From Ruegeria arenilitoris (GTDB lineage: Bacteria > Pseudomonadota > Alphaproteobacteria > Rhodobacterales > Rhodobacteraceae): 64,000 bases of DNA. Within the stretch, counting starts at the first letter, position 1; each line of letters starts with the position of its first letter. A program made the translations under genes and the position numbers. The notes under the pieces were generated by a model. It ran no database searches. It worked only from the letters and a program-made list of their open reading frames with translations, and was not told the DNA's origin. Below, one piece after another: positions 18,359 to 26,922 of this stretch. Location: the NCBI RefSeq assembly GCF_013035425.1, contig NZ_WQHX01000004.1:310001-374000 (forward strand). Direction: 5' to 3'.

Positions 18359-19813
18359 ATGGAATTTGGTTTCACCACTGCCGCCTATGTTGTCGCGGCT
18401 GTTCTTTTCATCCTTTCGCTGGGTGGTCTTTCGAACCAAGAGAGCGCCAAGCGCGCGGTATGGTATGGTATCGTGGGCATGGCATTGGCTGTATTCGCAA
18501 CGCTTGTTGGCCCAGGGTCCGGCCTGTGGCTGCTATCGATTCTGTTGATCGTTGGCGGTGGTTTAATCGGTCAATACGTCGCTCAGCGCGTCCAAATGAC
18601 CGAGATGCCGCAGCTTGTGGCCGCTATGCACTCGCTAGTTGGCCTGGCGGCGGTATTCGTTGGCTTTAACGCGCATTTTGAGATCGGCAACGTAGCGCAA
18701 GTTATGGCCATAGCGGATACGGCGAAGGAAGCAGATCTTTCCGATCTGGGCGCATTTGCCAAGTTAATTGCAAAGAAAACCTCGGCGGAATTGGCGATCC
18801 TGCACGTTGAACTGTTCCTGGGCATTTTTATCGGTGCAATTACCTTCACCGGTTCGGTTGTGGCCTACGGCAAGCTGGCGGGCAAAGTGACGTCAGCCGC
18901 GACAAAACTACCGGGTGGCCATGCATTGAACGCGGGTGCTGCGGCATTGTCGTTCATATGCCTGATCTGGTACACAAACTCGGGTGGCTTCTTCCCACTG
19001 TTTCTGATGACACTGGCAGCTCTGTTCATCGGTTATCACTTGATTATGGGTATTGGTGGCGCCGACATGCCAGTCGTGGTTTCCATGCTGAACTCGTATT
19101 CGGGTTGGGCGGCAGCGGCGATTGGATTCTCGTTGGGCAACGACTTGCTGATCGTGGTTGGTGCGCTTGTTGGCTCGTCAGGTGCGATCCTGTCCTACAT
19201 CATGTGTAAGGCGATGAATCGGCATTTTGTCAGCGTGATACTTGGTGGTTTTGGCGGTCCGCAAGGCGCTCAGATGGAAGTAGAAGGTGAACAGGTGGCC
19301 ATTGACGCTGATGGGGTAGCTGCAGCCTTGAACGATGCGGACAGCATCATAATTATCCCCGGTTACGGCATGGCCGTGGCGCAAGCACAGCAGTCGGTTT
19401 CAGAGCTGGTCCGCAAGCTGCGCGCAAAGGGCAAAGAGGTACGTTTTGCTATCCACCCCGTTGCCGGTCGCCTGCCGGGCCACATGAACGTGTTGCTGGC
19501 CGAGGCGAAGGTACCGTATGACATTGTTCTGGAAATGGACGAGATTAACGAGGATTTCCCGGATACTGATGTGGCCATTGTTATCGGCTCGAATGACATC
19601 GTGAACCCTGCCGCTCAGGAAGATCCCAACAGCCCCATCGCGGGGATGCCGGTTCTTGAATGCTGGAAGGCCAAGCAGGTGTTCGTGTCGAAGCGTGGTC
19701 AGGGAACGGGGTATTCGGGTATCGAGAACCCACTGTTCTTCAAAGAGAACACCCGCATGTTTTACGGTGACGCCAAAGCCTCGCTCGATAAACTGTTGCC
19801 GATGATAGATTGA
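18359..19813 (+). CDS. pntB: NAD(P)+ transhydrogenase subunit beta
   Basis: This 484-aa inner-membrane subunit has about eight or nine transmembrane helices in the first 275 residues, which form most of the proton channel. A cytoplasmic NADP(H)-binding domain follows, with the signature [15 protein letters not shown] (about 320-335) and later [46 protein letters not shown] and [19 protein letters not shown]. The length matches E. coli PntB (462 aa) with a small extension. It forms a two-gene operon with pntA, ending at a strong terminator about 23 bases after the stop. Confidence 0.97.
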   Translation: MEFGFTTAAYVVAAVLFILSLGGLSNQESAKRAVWYGIVGMALAVFATLVGPGSGLWLLSILLIVGGGLIGQYVAQRVQMTEMPQLVAAMHSLVGLAAVFVGFNAHFEIGNVAQVMAIADTAKEADLSDLGAFAKLIAKKTSAELAILHVELFLGIFIGAITFTGSVVAYGKLAGKVTSAATKLPGGHALNAGAAALSFICLIWYTNSGGFFPLFLMTLAALFIGYHLIMGIGGADMPVVVSMLNSYSGWAAAAIGFSLGNDLLIVVGALVGSSGAILSYIMCKAMNRHFVSVILGGFGGPQGAQMEVEGEQVAIDADGVAAALNDADSIIIIPGYGMAVAQAQQSVSELVRKLRAKGKEVRFAIHPVAGRLPGHMNVLLAEAKVPYDIVLEMDEINEDFPDTDVAIVIGSNDIVNPAAQEDPNSPIAGMPVLECWKAKQVFVSKRGQGTGYSGIENPLFFKENTRMFYGDAKASLDKLLPMID

Positions 19814-19835
19814 TAGTCGGTTCAGCCAAATCCCG

Positions 19836-19868
19836 AAAGGCGCCCCGTCAAGGGCGCCTTTTTTGTTT
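19836..19868 (+). terminator. Rho-independent terminator of pntAB
   Basis: A perfect 10-base stem, AAAGGCGCCC (19836-19845) with GGGCGCCTTT (19852-19861), encloses a 6-base loop and runs into TTTTTTGTTTTG. It directly follows pntB and is the clearest intrinsic terminator in the window. Confidence 0.92.
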
Positions 19869-19908
19869 TGGCGGGTCCGTAGTACCCTTGCGAAACAGGA
19901 GGTGACTA

Positions 19909-20265
19909 ATGCAAACAGTCAACGGAATCGGAGGCATTTTCTTTAAGGCCCGCGACCCAAAAGCATTAAGCGCTTGGTACGAAGAACATCTTGGCGTAAA
20001 TCACTACGACCCCGAGCCTTGGAAACAGCGCGAGGGATACACAGTCTTTGCCCCATTTGCCGAGAATACCGAGTATTTTGGCAAAGCAGAACAGCAATGG
20101 ATGATCAATTTCCGCGTCGATGATTTGAAGGCGATGATTGATCAACTGAAAGCAGCAGGAATCGCAGTTGAGACCCGCGCCGAATGGAATAGCGAGGTTG
20201 GGAAATTCGCGCGAATCCATGACCCTGAAGGTAATCCAATCGAGCTCTGGGAGCCAAATCAATGA
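19909..20265 (+). CDS. VOC/glyoxalase-fold protein
   Basis: This 118-aa single-module vicinal-oxygen-chelate protein starts MQTVNGIGGIFFKARDPKALSAWYEEHLGV and ends with ARIHDPEGNPIELWEPN, the classic opening and closing strands of the fold. Proteins of this size dimerise and act as glyoxalases, dioxygenases or antibiotic-binding proteins; the metal ligands here look incomplete, so no reaction is assigned. An AGGAGG ribosome site precedes the ATG. The gene lies alone between the pnt terminator and the DUF3422 gene. Confidence 0.88.
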   Translation: MQTVNGIGGIFFKARDPKALSAWYEEHLGVNHYDPEPWKQREGYTVFAPFAENTEYFGKAEQQWMINFRVDDLKAMIDQLKAAGIAVETRAEWNSEVGKFARIHDPEGNPIELWEPNQ

Positions 20266-20372
20266 GATAGCCGTATGTATGCCGTGGTATTCATGTAAGT
20301 ATATGAAAATAAATAGAGAATTGATGAATTCAAAAGGATGCGTATAGTTTGCTAAGTTCCACGGAGTAACAC

Positions 20373-21650
20373 ATGACACCGATCCAGGACCATCCTTTGC
20401 GCTATGCGCTGGCCAACGAGTTGCACGCAAGACCTTTTCCCGTGGCTCAAGCGCCGTGCACTGTGGTGTTTTTGGCAATCAAAAAGCCCGTTGAAGCCGT
20501 AGCCAGGGATCAGGGTGAAGACCTGGCTCATCTGAGCGATTTACTTGACCGACACGGCGCACCGCACCCGCAGCCCGGCGCCACCCATTATGCAGGCCAG
20601 ATTGGGCGGCATTGGCTTAAATGGGAACAACACACAGAATTCGTGACATATACTGCAATTACCCAAAATGTCAGCGAACGCGCTTTCAATCCCGCAGACT
20701 TCGAAGTGTTCCCTTCGGATTGGCTGGCCGCCAGCCCTGGTCAACGAGTGACTTCGGCCATGGTCCGGGTTGTTGAGCGCCCGCAGGACGAAACGGTCAA
20801 AGCCGAACTGAGCGACTGGTTCGAACCGGAAAGCCTAGCTGTGGCGTGTGTTTTGGATAATTCTGCAATTTGCGCAAGCGATTTTCGCATCGACCCAGCC
20901 GGACACATGCGGTTCGCACTGTTCGTCGCGCCCGAAGCTGGTCAGCGCAGAACAGGCCGCATCATTCAACGATTGTGCGAGATCGAAACCTACAAGGCGA
21001 TGTCGATGCTGGGTTTTGCCAGGGTCAAACAGATGATGCCTCGCATAGGCGAGTTGGATAAACGGCTGACCGAGCTGATGATTGAAATGACGGATGACGA
21101 TATTCATCCAGACAAATTGTTGCCGCAGCTTTTGTCAACTTCGACCGAGCTTGAAACTGTCTCGGCTCGGTGTGCTTTTCGCTTTGGCGCAACGGGCGCC
21201 TATGAAGCCATAGTCAATCAACGGATCGAGGTTCTGCGCGAGGAGCGGTTTTATGGCGGGCAGAGCTTTGCCGATTTTATGATGCGTCGGTACGAACCCG
21301 CGATCCGGACCGTAAAATCAACGGAACGGCGACTGCAAACCTTGTCAGACCGGGCGATCCGGGCAGGAGAATTATTGCGAACGCGGGTGGATGTGGAACG
21401 CAGTGCCCAGAACCAGGCCTTGCTGACCAGCATGGACAGGCGTGCTGATCTGGCTTTGCGATTACAGCACACGGTCGAAGGCCTATCGGTTGTGGCGATC
21501 AGTTATTATGCGGTTTCGCTCGTTAGCTACCTTCTGTACCCTCTGACGCGGGCTGGGATCAGTAAAGAGATGCTCACCGCCGCGGTAACCGTACCGGTTG
21601 TTTTGGTGGTCTGGTATGCGGTTCGTAGAATTCGCCGTCGGCTGGAATAA
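20373..21650 (+). CDS. DUF3422 family membrane-anchored protein
   Basis: This 425-aa protein matches the DUF3422 family by its N-terminal signature DHPLRYALANELHARPFPV (about 6-24) and overall build. A long soluble, partly coiled region includes MLGFARVKQMMPRIGELDKRLTELM and ESTERRLQTL-like helices, followed by two C-terminal membrane helices at about 370-390 and 398-417. The topology implies a cytoplasmic body anchored to the inner membrane by a hairpin. Function is unknown in the family. It is followed closely on the same strand by an MFS transporter, so a shared transcript is plausible. The 107-base space upstream is AT-rich. Confidence 0.88.
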   Translation: MTPIQDHPLRYALANELHARPFPVAQAPCTVVFLAIKKPVEAVARDQGEDLAHLSDLLDRHGAPHPQPGATHYAGQIGRHWLKWEQHTEFVTYTAITQNVSERAFNPADFEVFPSDWLAASPGQRVTSAMVRVVERPQDETVKAELSDWFEPESLAVACVLDNSAICASDFRIDPAGHMRFALFVAPEAGQRRTGRIIQRLCEIETYKAMSMLGFARVKQMMPRIGELDKRLTELMIEMTDDDIHPDKLLPQLLSTSTELETVSARCAFRFGATGAYEAIVNQRIEVLREERFYGGQSFADFMMRRYEPAIRTVKSTERRLQTLSDRAIRAGELLRTRVDVERSAQNQALLTSMDRRADLALRLQHTVEGLSVVAISYYAVSLVSYLLYPLTRAGISKEMLTAAVTVPVVLVVWYAVRRIRRRLE

Positions 21651-21717
21651 AGCCCATTTACCAACCTTTACATGTGCTGCAATAACTTTTGACAGGCGTG
21701 TAACGCGAGGGAAAAAA

Positions 21718-22854
21718 TTGATCAGTGTATTTACTGCGTGGCGCGCCGTGTCGGCCATGTTCATATTGAACGGTGCATTGTTCGGCATTTGGGCTTCACG
21801 CATTCCGGCGGTTCGCGATCATCTGAACCTAAGCCATGAAGAATTGGGTTATGGCCTGCTTTTCATGGCAGCTGGCGCAGTTTGTTCATTCCCCGTCACT
21901 GGACGGCTGACCGATCGGTTCGGCGCGGTTGCAATTACTCGGGTGATTGCCGTCCTTTACACATTATCTTTGATTCTTCTTGCCTATGCCGACAGTTTCT
22001 GGGCGCTGGCAATTTTTCTTTTCGTGTTTGGCGCTTTTCACGGATCAATGGATGTAGCCATGAACGCTTGGGCTGCAGAAACAGAGCAAGCCTATGATAA
22101 GCCGCTAATGTCTTCGTTTCACGCAATGTGGAGCCTTGGGGCCGGACTTGGGGCGCTTAGCGGCTACGCCGCGGTTCAAGTACAACTAACTGTATTGCAG
22201 CACTTTCTTTTCGCCGGAGGAATTGTCGTGGCATTTGCTCTGACCATGTCTTGGGTGCATTGGGAATCCAAGAGATCTGAACAGGCAGACGGTAGGGTGT
22301 TCGCCCTCCCATCCGGGGCGTTGGTGCTTGTCGGTGTTGCTGCGCTATGCGGGGCGCTTGGCGAGGGCGCCGTTGCCGACTGGGGTGCGATATTTATGCG
22401 TGATGTTACCGGAGCGACTGAAAGCGTGGCCACATTGGGTTACGCGGTATTCTCGGTCACCATGGTGGCATTCCGACTGGCCGGTGGCTTTTTGATAGCT
22501 CGGTTCGGCCCTGTAGCATCTGCCAGATTCGGGGGCTTTAGCGCGGCTGTCGGCTTATCCGCCGTAGTTTCGGCTTCTAGTGCAGAGTTGGCGCTGATTG
22601 GGTTCGCATTGATGGGCGTAGGTTATGCAGTGATCATGCCTTTGGCATTTAGTCGCGCAGCCAACGATCCTTATGTACCCCCGGGTCAAGCTATCGCAAG
22701 CGTTGCGACGTTGGGATACGGAGGTCTTTTGATTGGGCCGCCATTGATCGGGTTTTTGGCCGAGCTTTTGACCCTGCGGTTGGCATTCGCGGTGCTGATC
22801 CCATTGGCAGTTCTGATCATTTTGTGCGCCGGCGCGCTAAGGCGCGCCGACTAA
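21718..22854 (+). CDS. MFS transporter
   Basis: This is a major facilitator superfamily permease of about 378 aa with around twelve hydrophobic segments. The frame is open back to 21598 inside the DUF3422 gene, but the natural N-terminus reads from TTG 21718 (ISVFTAWRAVSAMFILNGALFGIWASRIPAVRDHL), preceded by a GAGGGA ribosome site. The loop 2-3 motif of the family appears as GRLTDRFGAVAITR. Its resemblance is to the small FucP/YbjJ-like MFS group (LNGALFGIWASRIP); substrate and direction are not readable. It ends four bases before the end of the convergent ABC permease gene. Confidence 0.88.
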   Translation: MISVFTAWRAVSAMFILNGALFGIWASRIPAVRDHLNLSHEELGYGLLFMAAGAVCSFPVTGRLTDRFGAVAITRVIAVLYTLSLILLAYADSFWALAIFLFVFGAFHGSMDVAMNAWAAETEQAYDKPLMSSFHAMWSLGAGLGALSGYAAVQVQLTVLQHFLFAGGIVVAFALTMSWVHWESKRSEQADGRVFALPSGALVLVGVAALCGALGEGAVADWGAIFMRDVTGATESVATLGYAVFSVTMVAFRLAGGFLIARFGPVASARFGGFSAAVGLSAVVSASSAELALIGFALMGVGYAVIMPLAFSRAANDPYVPPGQAIASVATLGYGGLLIGPPLIGFLAELLTLRLAFAVLIPLAVLIILCAGALRRAD

Positions 22855-22857
22855 TTA

Positions 22858-23838
22858 TCAACGTCCCCGAATGCGTGGATCAAGGGCGTCGCGCAGACCG
22901 TCCCCAAGATAATTTACGCTCAGCACTGTAAGTGAGATCGCCAGTCCCGGCCAGAAAACGCGCTCGGGGTATTGCTGGAGATAGTCAACTCCGTCGAACA
23001 ACAGCCGTCCCCATGTTGGGAAATCTGGTGGAAACCCAAGACCAAGGAAAGACAGGGCGCTTTCGGTGATGATCGCTGTAGCAATGCCAAGTGTCGCTGA
23101 AACCATAATAGGCGACAATACATTGGGTAGGATATGCCGTGTGATAATCTGAGAATTGCTTGTCCCGATGGATCTTGCGGCTAGGACGAATTCGCGCTCT
23201 TTGATGGCCAAAACGTCACCACGCACGATGCGAGCCGTGGGCATCCAAGAGGTTATGCCGATGGCACAAACTATTAGGATAAATATTCCACGTTCCAGCC
23301 CGAAAGCAGCGGACAAGGGCTCGCGAAATAACAACATCATCACCAGAAGCAGGGGCAGCAGAGGTAACGCAAGAAAAAGGTCCGTCAGACGCATGAGAGG
23401 TCCGTCCAGGCGTCTGAAGAACCCTGCCAATACGCCGATAAATGAGCCCAGAAACAGTGCCAGCAGCATTGCGGTGATCCCCACAGAAACTGACGTTTGC
23501 CCACCCGACATCATACGCGCCATGATATCGCGGCCCAGCTGATCCGTTCCGAAAGGATGCGCCAGGCTTGGACCCTGATTGCGCGCGCGGATGTCGATCT
23601 GTGTGGGATCGATTGTCCAAAGGTAAGGTCCCAGATAAACAGCGGCGACGATGAAAATAAAGAGGATTGCGCCGATCATCGCTCCTTTGTGGGTTTTGAA
23701 CTGGTCCCAAACATCGCGCCATTGGCTGCGCGGTGGGGTAGTTAACTCCTCCATTACATCTGTTGTTGGAAGGGCGGTCGAGGCTGGGGCAAGCCCTTCG
23801 TCCGGGACGAGCGTATCGGTACGATCATGATCAGTCAT
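22858..23838 (-). CDS. Peptide-type ABC transporter permease (DppC/OppC family)
   Basis: This is the second inner-membrane permease of a dipeptide/oligopeptide importer. From ATG 23838 it is 326 aa. An N-terminal cytoplasmic tail of about 60 residues leads to the first helix, then come the OppC N-domain and five more helices. The EAA loop that docks on the ATPase is visible as REFVLAARSIGTSNSQIITRHILPNVL, and the C-terminus ALDPRIRGR is typical. Its start overlaps the end of the upstream permease gene by 8 bases, so the pair is translationally coupled. The ATPase component lies divergently at 26923. Confidence 0.94.
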   Translation of the reverse strand: MTDHDRTDTLVPDEGLAPASTALPTTDVMEELTTPPRSQWRDVWDQFKTHKGAMIGAILFIFIVAAVYLGPYLWTIDPTQIDIRARNQGPSLAHPFGTDQLGRDIMARMMSGGQTSVSVGITAMLLALFLGSFIGVLAGFFRRLDGPLMRLTDLFLALPLLPLLLVMMLLFREPLSAAFGLERGIFILIVCAIGITSWMPTARIVRGDVLAIKEREFVLAARSIGTSNSQIITRHILPNVLSPIMVSATLGIATAIITESALSFLGLGFPPDFPTWGRLLFDGVDYLQQYPERVFWPGLAISLTVLSVNYLGDGLRDALDPRIRGR

Positions 23839-24838
23839 AGCGAATCCTCGGGTCCAGGATGCCATAGAGCACATCCGCGATCAGATTGAACAACACGATT
23901 AGCACTGCAAAGATGAAGGTCAGTGTTTGCACCATGGGCAAGTCGTTGGCCTGAATCGCCCCAATCAGCAACTGACCAATTCCATTCACTTTGAAGACCT
24001 GTTCGGTGATAATCGCACCGCCAAAGATGGCGGGAATACCAAGTGCGATTACAGTTACAACAGGTATCATCGAGTTGCGCAGGACGTGAACCATTACAAC
24101 GGTGTATTCACTCAAACCCTTGGCACGGGCTGTGCGCACGTAATCTTGGTTAAGGTTGTCCAGCATCGAAGCGCGCATGAATCTGCTGAGCTGAGCGGTG
24201 ATCTGAAGTGCCAGCACCATCACCGGCATGATCATCTGCTTCAATTGAACGACGAAACTGTCCCAGTCGTTTACAACGTGGGTCGTGTCATAGATCGACG
24301 GAAACCAGCCAAGTTGGACGGAAAAGATAACAATCACTAGGACGCCCGAAAAGAACGGCGGAACCGAAAATCCGACCATGGAAACAAATGTACCCATTTG
24401 GTCGAACCAGGAATACTGGCGATATGCGGAATAGATGCCGATTGGCAGGGCTATCAGTATGGCAACGACGTAAGCGGTGCCGACTACCCACAGGGTTTGC
24501 GGGATACGCTGAACGACGATGTCCATAACAGGTGAACGGGTCTGCCACGAAATCACGCGTAGATCGCCTTCGGAAAACGTTGTGCCGAATATCGAGTCAA
24601 TCAGCACCTGTGGCTCTATCCAGAAGAACTGTACGATCCATTTCCAGAAACGAATATGCATCGGCTGGCCGAGACCTAACGCCTCGCGCATCTTCTCTTT
24701 GACTTCGGGTGGAACAGTAAGCGGAACCTGCGCCATCGGGTCGCCGGGGGCAAGCTCCAGCAGCAGGAAAATGACGAGACTGATAAATAGCAGCGTGGGA
24801 ACTGCAAGAACCAAACGTCTGATTGTAAAGTTGAGCAT
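23831..24838 (-). CDS. Peptide-type ABC transporter permease (DppB/OppB family)
   Basis: This 335-aa permease opens with MLNFTIRRLVLAVPTLLFISLVIF, a standard DppB first helix, followed by a periplasmic stretch and five more helices. The EAA loop reads QDYVRTARAKGLSEYTVVMVHVLRNSMIPVVT, and the C-terminus YGILDPRIRYD is the family ending. A periplasmic insertion (about 80-105, WIEPQVLIDSIFGTTFSEGDLRVISWQT) is longer than in E. coli DppB but occurs in this subgroup. It is separated from the substrate-binding protein gene by 94 bases holding a strong hairpin. Confidence 0.94.
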   Translation of the reverse strand: MLNFTIRRLVLAVPTLLFISLVIFLLLELAPGDPMAQVPLTVPPEVKEKMREALGLGQPMHIRFWKWIVQFFWIEPQVLIDSIFGTTFSEGDLRVISWQTRSPVMDIVVQRIPQTLWVVGTAYVVAILIALPIGIYSAYRQYSWFDQMGTFVSMVGFSVPPFFSGVLVIVIFSVQLGWFPSIYDTTHVVNDWDSFVVQLKQMIMPVMVLALQITAQLSRFMRASMLDNLNQDYVRTARAKGLSEYTVVMVHVLRNSMIPVVTVIALGIPAIFGGAIITEQVFKVNGIGQLLIGAIQANDLPMVQTLTFIFAVLIVLFNLIADVLYGILDPRIRYD

Positions 24839-24887
24839 TAAGAGGCGCCTTTATATGCGTCTTCTTGTTGGAGTGGTGTGCAAATGA

Positions 24888-24915
24888 CCGCGCCCCGATA
24901 TGAGTCGGGGCGCGG
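24888..24915 (-). terminator. Intercistronic stem-loop between binding-protein and permease genes
   Basis: A perfect 11-base, G+C-rich stem (CCGCGCCCCGA with TCGGGGCGCGG) closes a TATGAG loop, placed just after the stop of the binding-protein gene on minus. There is no long T run behind it. In peptide and sugar importers such structures protect the upstream mRNA and lower expression of the permeases; that role is inferred here. Confidence 0.75.
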
Positions 24916-24932
24916 CTTCGCAAGATTAACGC

Positions 24933-26639
24933 TTATGAACCAGTCTTGCGGTACCAGTCCGCAATGTTCCACAGTTCACTGTCCCAAACGTTCAGGACAA
25001 CGCCACCCAGCGTGTTTGCGTGCGCCGAAAGACGACCACGATGCACAAGCGGAATCATGCCGCCATTTTGAACCATGATGTCGTTCAACTGCTTCGCGAT
25101 CTCAGCACGGGCTTCCAGACCAGCGGTTTCGGCCAGTTGGCCGTGCAGTTTGTCGAACTCTTCGTTACAGAAACGGCTGATGTTCTCACCCTGCCATTGT
25201 GTATCAGGGCGAGGAGCCTTGTCACACAGGCCGTTGCCCAAATAGGACTGCGGGTCTGTTCCGTTAAAGGTGTTCGCATACATCTCAACGTCAGCATAGA
25301 ACTTCTGGAATGTATCAGGCGAACCGGGGTCACCGCCAAAGAAGACGGACGCGTTGATGTTACGTAGCTCAGTTTCGATACCGATCTGGCTCCACCACTC
25401 TTTTATCAATGCCTGGAAGTCCTGACGGACGGCATTGGTAGAGGTCTGATATACGATCTTCAAAGGAACGCCGTCCTTTTCGCGAACGCCATCGCCATCA
25501 GAGTCAACAATACCTGCATCGTCTAACAGTTTCTTGGCGCCTTCGATGTCCTGCGTATCGCAAGTCATAGACTCCGAATTGAACGCCGCAGGAGCAGGAA
25601 CCCAGTTACAGGTGACCCTGCCAGCCTGGCCATAGCCAATCTCGACGAGCAGTGGCCGGTCGATTGCAAGCGACATGGCTTTATATACAGCAGGGTCCGA
25701 TAGGAACGGATGCGGATGCGCTGCTGTCGAACGCTCGCCTTCCGGCAGGTCAGGTGAGGGGTTTGTCTGGTTCAGCATGATGCGCTCGACCAATGGACCG
25801 AAGCCAGCGACCGGAGTACCTTTGCCGCCCTCTTGCATCTGCGCGATCACTTCAGGGGCGAGCTGCAGGTTCCATGCATAGTCAAACTCACCGGTTTCCA
25901 TAACCGCACGACCAGCTGCTGTTGCATCGCCGCCACCTTTGAAAGTAACGCTCGCAAACGCGGGTTTAGCCGGATCGCGATAATTGTCGTTTGCCGCAAA
26001 GGTGATCACGTCGTTTGGTTTGAACTCGGTGACCACGAACGGACCAGTGCCAATTGGGTTAAAGTTCTGGTCAGTGCATTCGGGCGCTTTTGCACCAAGA
26101 CAATCGGCGAATTGTGCCGCCTGAATGATGGGGCTTTCACCGCCCACGAACGGGCCGTAAGGGAAGGGGGTCGGCGCGTCGAAGGTAACTTTGACGGTCA
26201 GATCATCCACAGCTTCGACCGCGGTTACGCCTTCGAATTTGGTTACCTGAGCACAGCCACCTTCGGGATGCATGCAGTAATCAGCCGTGAATTTAACGTC
26301 CGCTGAGGTAAACGGTGTGCCATCAGACCAAGTGATTCCCGGCGAAATCTTCCAAGTGATCGAGGTCAGATCTTCGCTAACACCGCCGTTTTCCACGGTA
26401 GGAATTTCTGCGGCCAGATACGGCACCATATTGCCATCTTGGTCATAACGAGCGAGCGGCTCGATTACCAGAGAAGCCGATTCTACATCCTTGGTGCCGC
26501 CGGAAAGAAACGGGTTCAGGATCGATGGCGCCTGCCAATAAATAATGCTGACATTGCCGTCCGATCCGCGCTCGGCAAAGGCCATCGGGGCCATCGCCGT
26601 GCTTGCAATCGCACCAAGCAGAAGGGTTTTGATCTTCAT
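24933..26639 (-). CDS. Peptide-type ABC transporter substrate-binding protein (family 5)
   Basis: This periplasmic solute receptor is 568 aa from ATG 26639. A Sec signal peptide covers about 1-22 (MKIKTLLLGAIASTAMAPMAFA). The family 5 (DppA/OppA) body is recognised by the early segment IEPLARYDQDGNMVPYLAAEIPTVENGG, KISPGITWSDGTPFTSADVKFT and a later GTGPFVVTEFKPNDVITFAANDNY. The C-terminus LHGQLAETAGLEARAEIAKQLNDIMVQNGGMIPLVHRG also fits. A Cys pair near 370-381 (VTCNWVPAP, MTCDTQD) could form a disulfide. It is first in the minus-strand unit with two permeases. Oligopeptides are the default ligand, but N-acyl amino acids or glutathione-like peptides would suit the hydrolases across the divergent promoter. 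Confidence 0.94.
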   Translation of the reverse strand: MKIKTLLLGAIASTAMAPMAFAERGSDGNVSIIYWQAPSILNPFLSGGTKDVESASLVIEPLARYDQDGNMVPYLAAEIPTVENGGVSEDLTSITWKISPGITWSDGTPFTSADVKFTADYCMHPEGGCAQVTKFEGVTAVEAVDDLTVKVTFDAPTPFPYGPFVGGESPIIQAAQFADCLGAKAPECTDQNFNPIGTGPFVVTEFKPNDVITFAANDNYRDPAKPAFASVTFKGGGDATAAGRAVMETGEFDYAWNLQLAPEVIAQMQEGGKGTPVAGFGPLVERIMLNQTNPSPDLPEGERSTAAHPHPFLSDPAVYKAMSLAIDRPLLVEIGYGQAGRVTCNWVPAPAAFNSESMTCDTQDIEGAKKLLDDAGIVDSDGDGVREKDGVPLKIVYQTSTNAVRQDFQALIKEWWSQIGIETELRNINASVFFGGDPGSPDTFQKFYADVEMYANTFNGTDPQSYLGNGLCDKAPRPDTQWQGENISRFCNEEFDKLHGQLAETAGLEARAEIAKQLNDIMVQNGGMIPLVHRGRLSAHANTLGGVVLNVWDSELWNIADWYRKTGS

Positions 26640-26796
26640 AATACACTCCATGTTGGACACTTACGTGTCTCGATTATCTCCGCAAAGCCTGCGGATTTGG
26701 CGTTGCCGTAATCGGGTTAAGATGCTGATTATGAATCGCAAAATCAGCGCGCATTTCTTTGATGGCTTGTTTTCCCCAAACGGTTACGCGAGTTAT

Positions 26797-26881
26797 CGAA
26801 ACAGAGTTTCGGAAAAAAGCAAGTGTTGCCGTAGGGAAAATTAGCTACGGGTTTGACTTTGCCTACGTTGCGGCCTTAGCG
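26797..26881. promoter_or_regulatory. Divergent control region of the ABC importer/hydrolase locus
   Basis: The 283-base space between the binding-protein gene and the ATPase gene holds two small inverted repeats, CGAAAC-AGA-GTTTCG (26797-26811) and CCGTAG-N10-CTACGG (26829-26850). A TTGACT hexamer follows at 26853-26858 that could be the -35 of the plus-strand unit, with only a poor TTAGCG -10 at 26876. No regulator gene is adjacent. All assignments are by eye. Confidence 0.4.
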
Positions 26882-26922
26882 TCGGGCATTCGAGTAAAAA
26901 GCTTGCCTAGGGGAGCGGGTAC

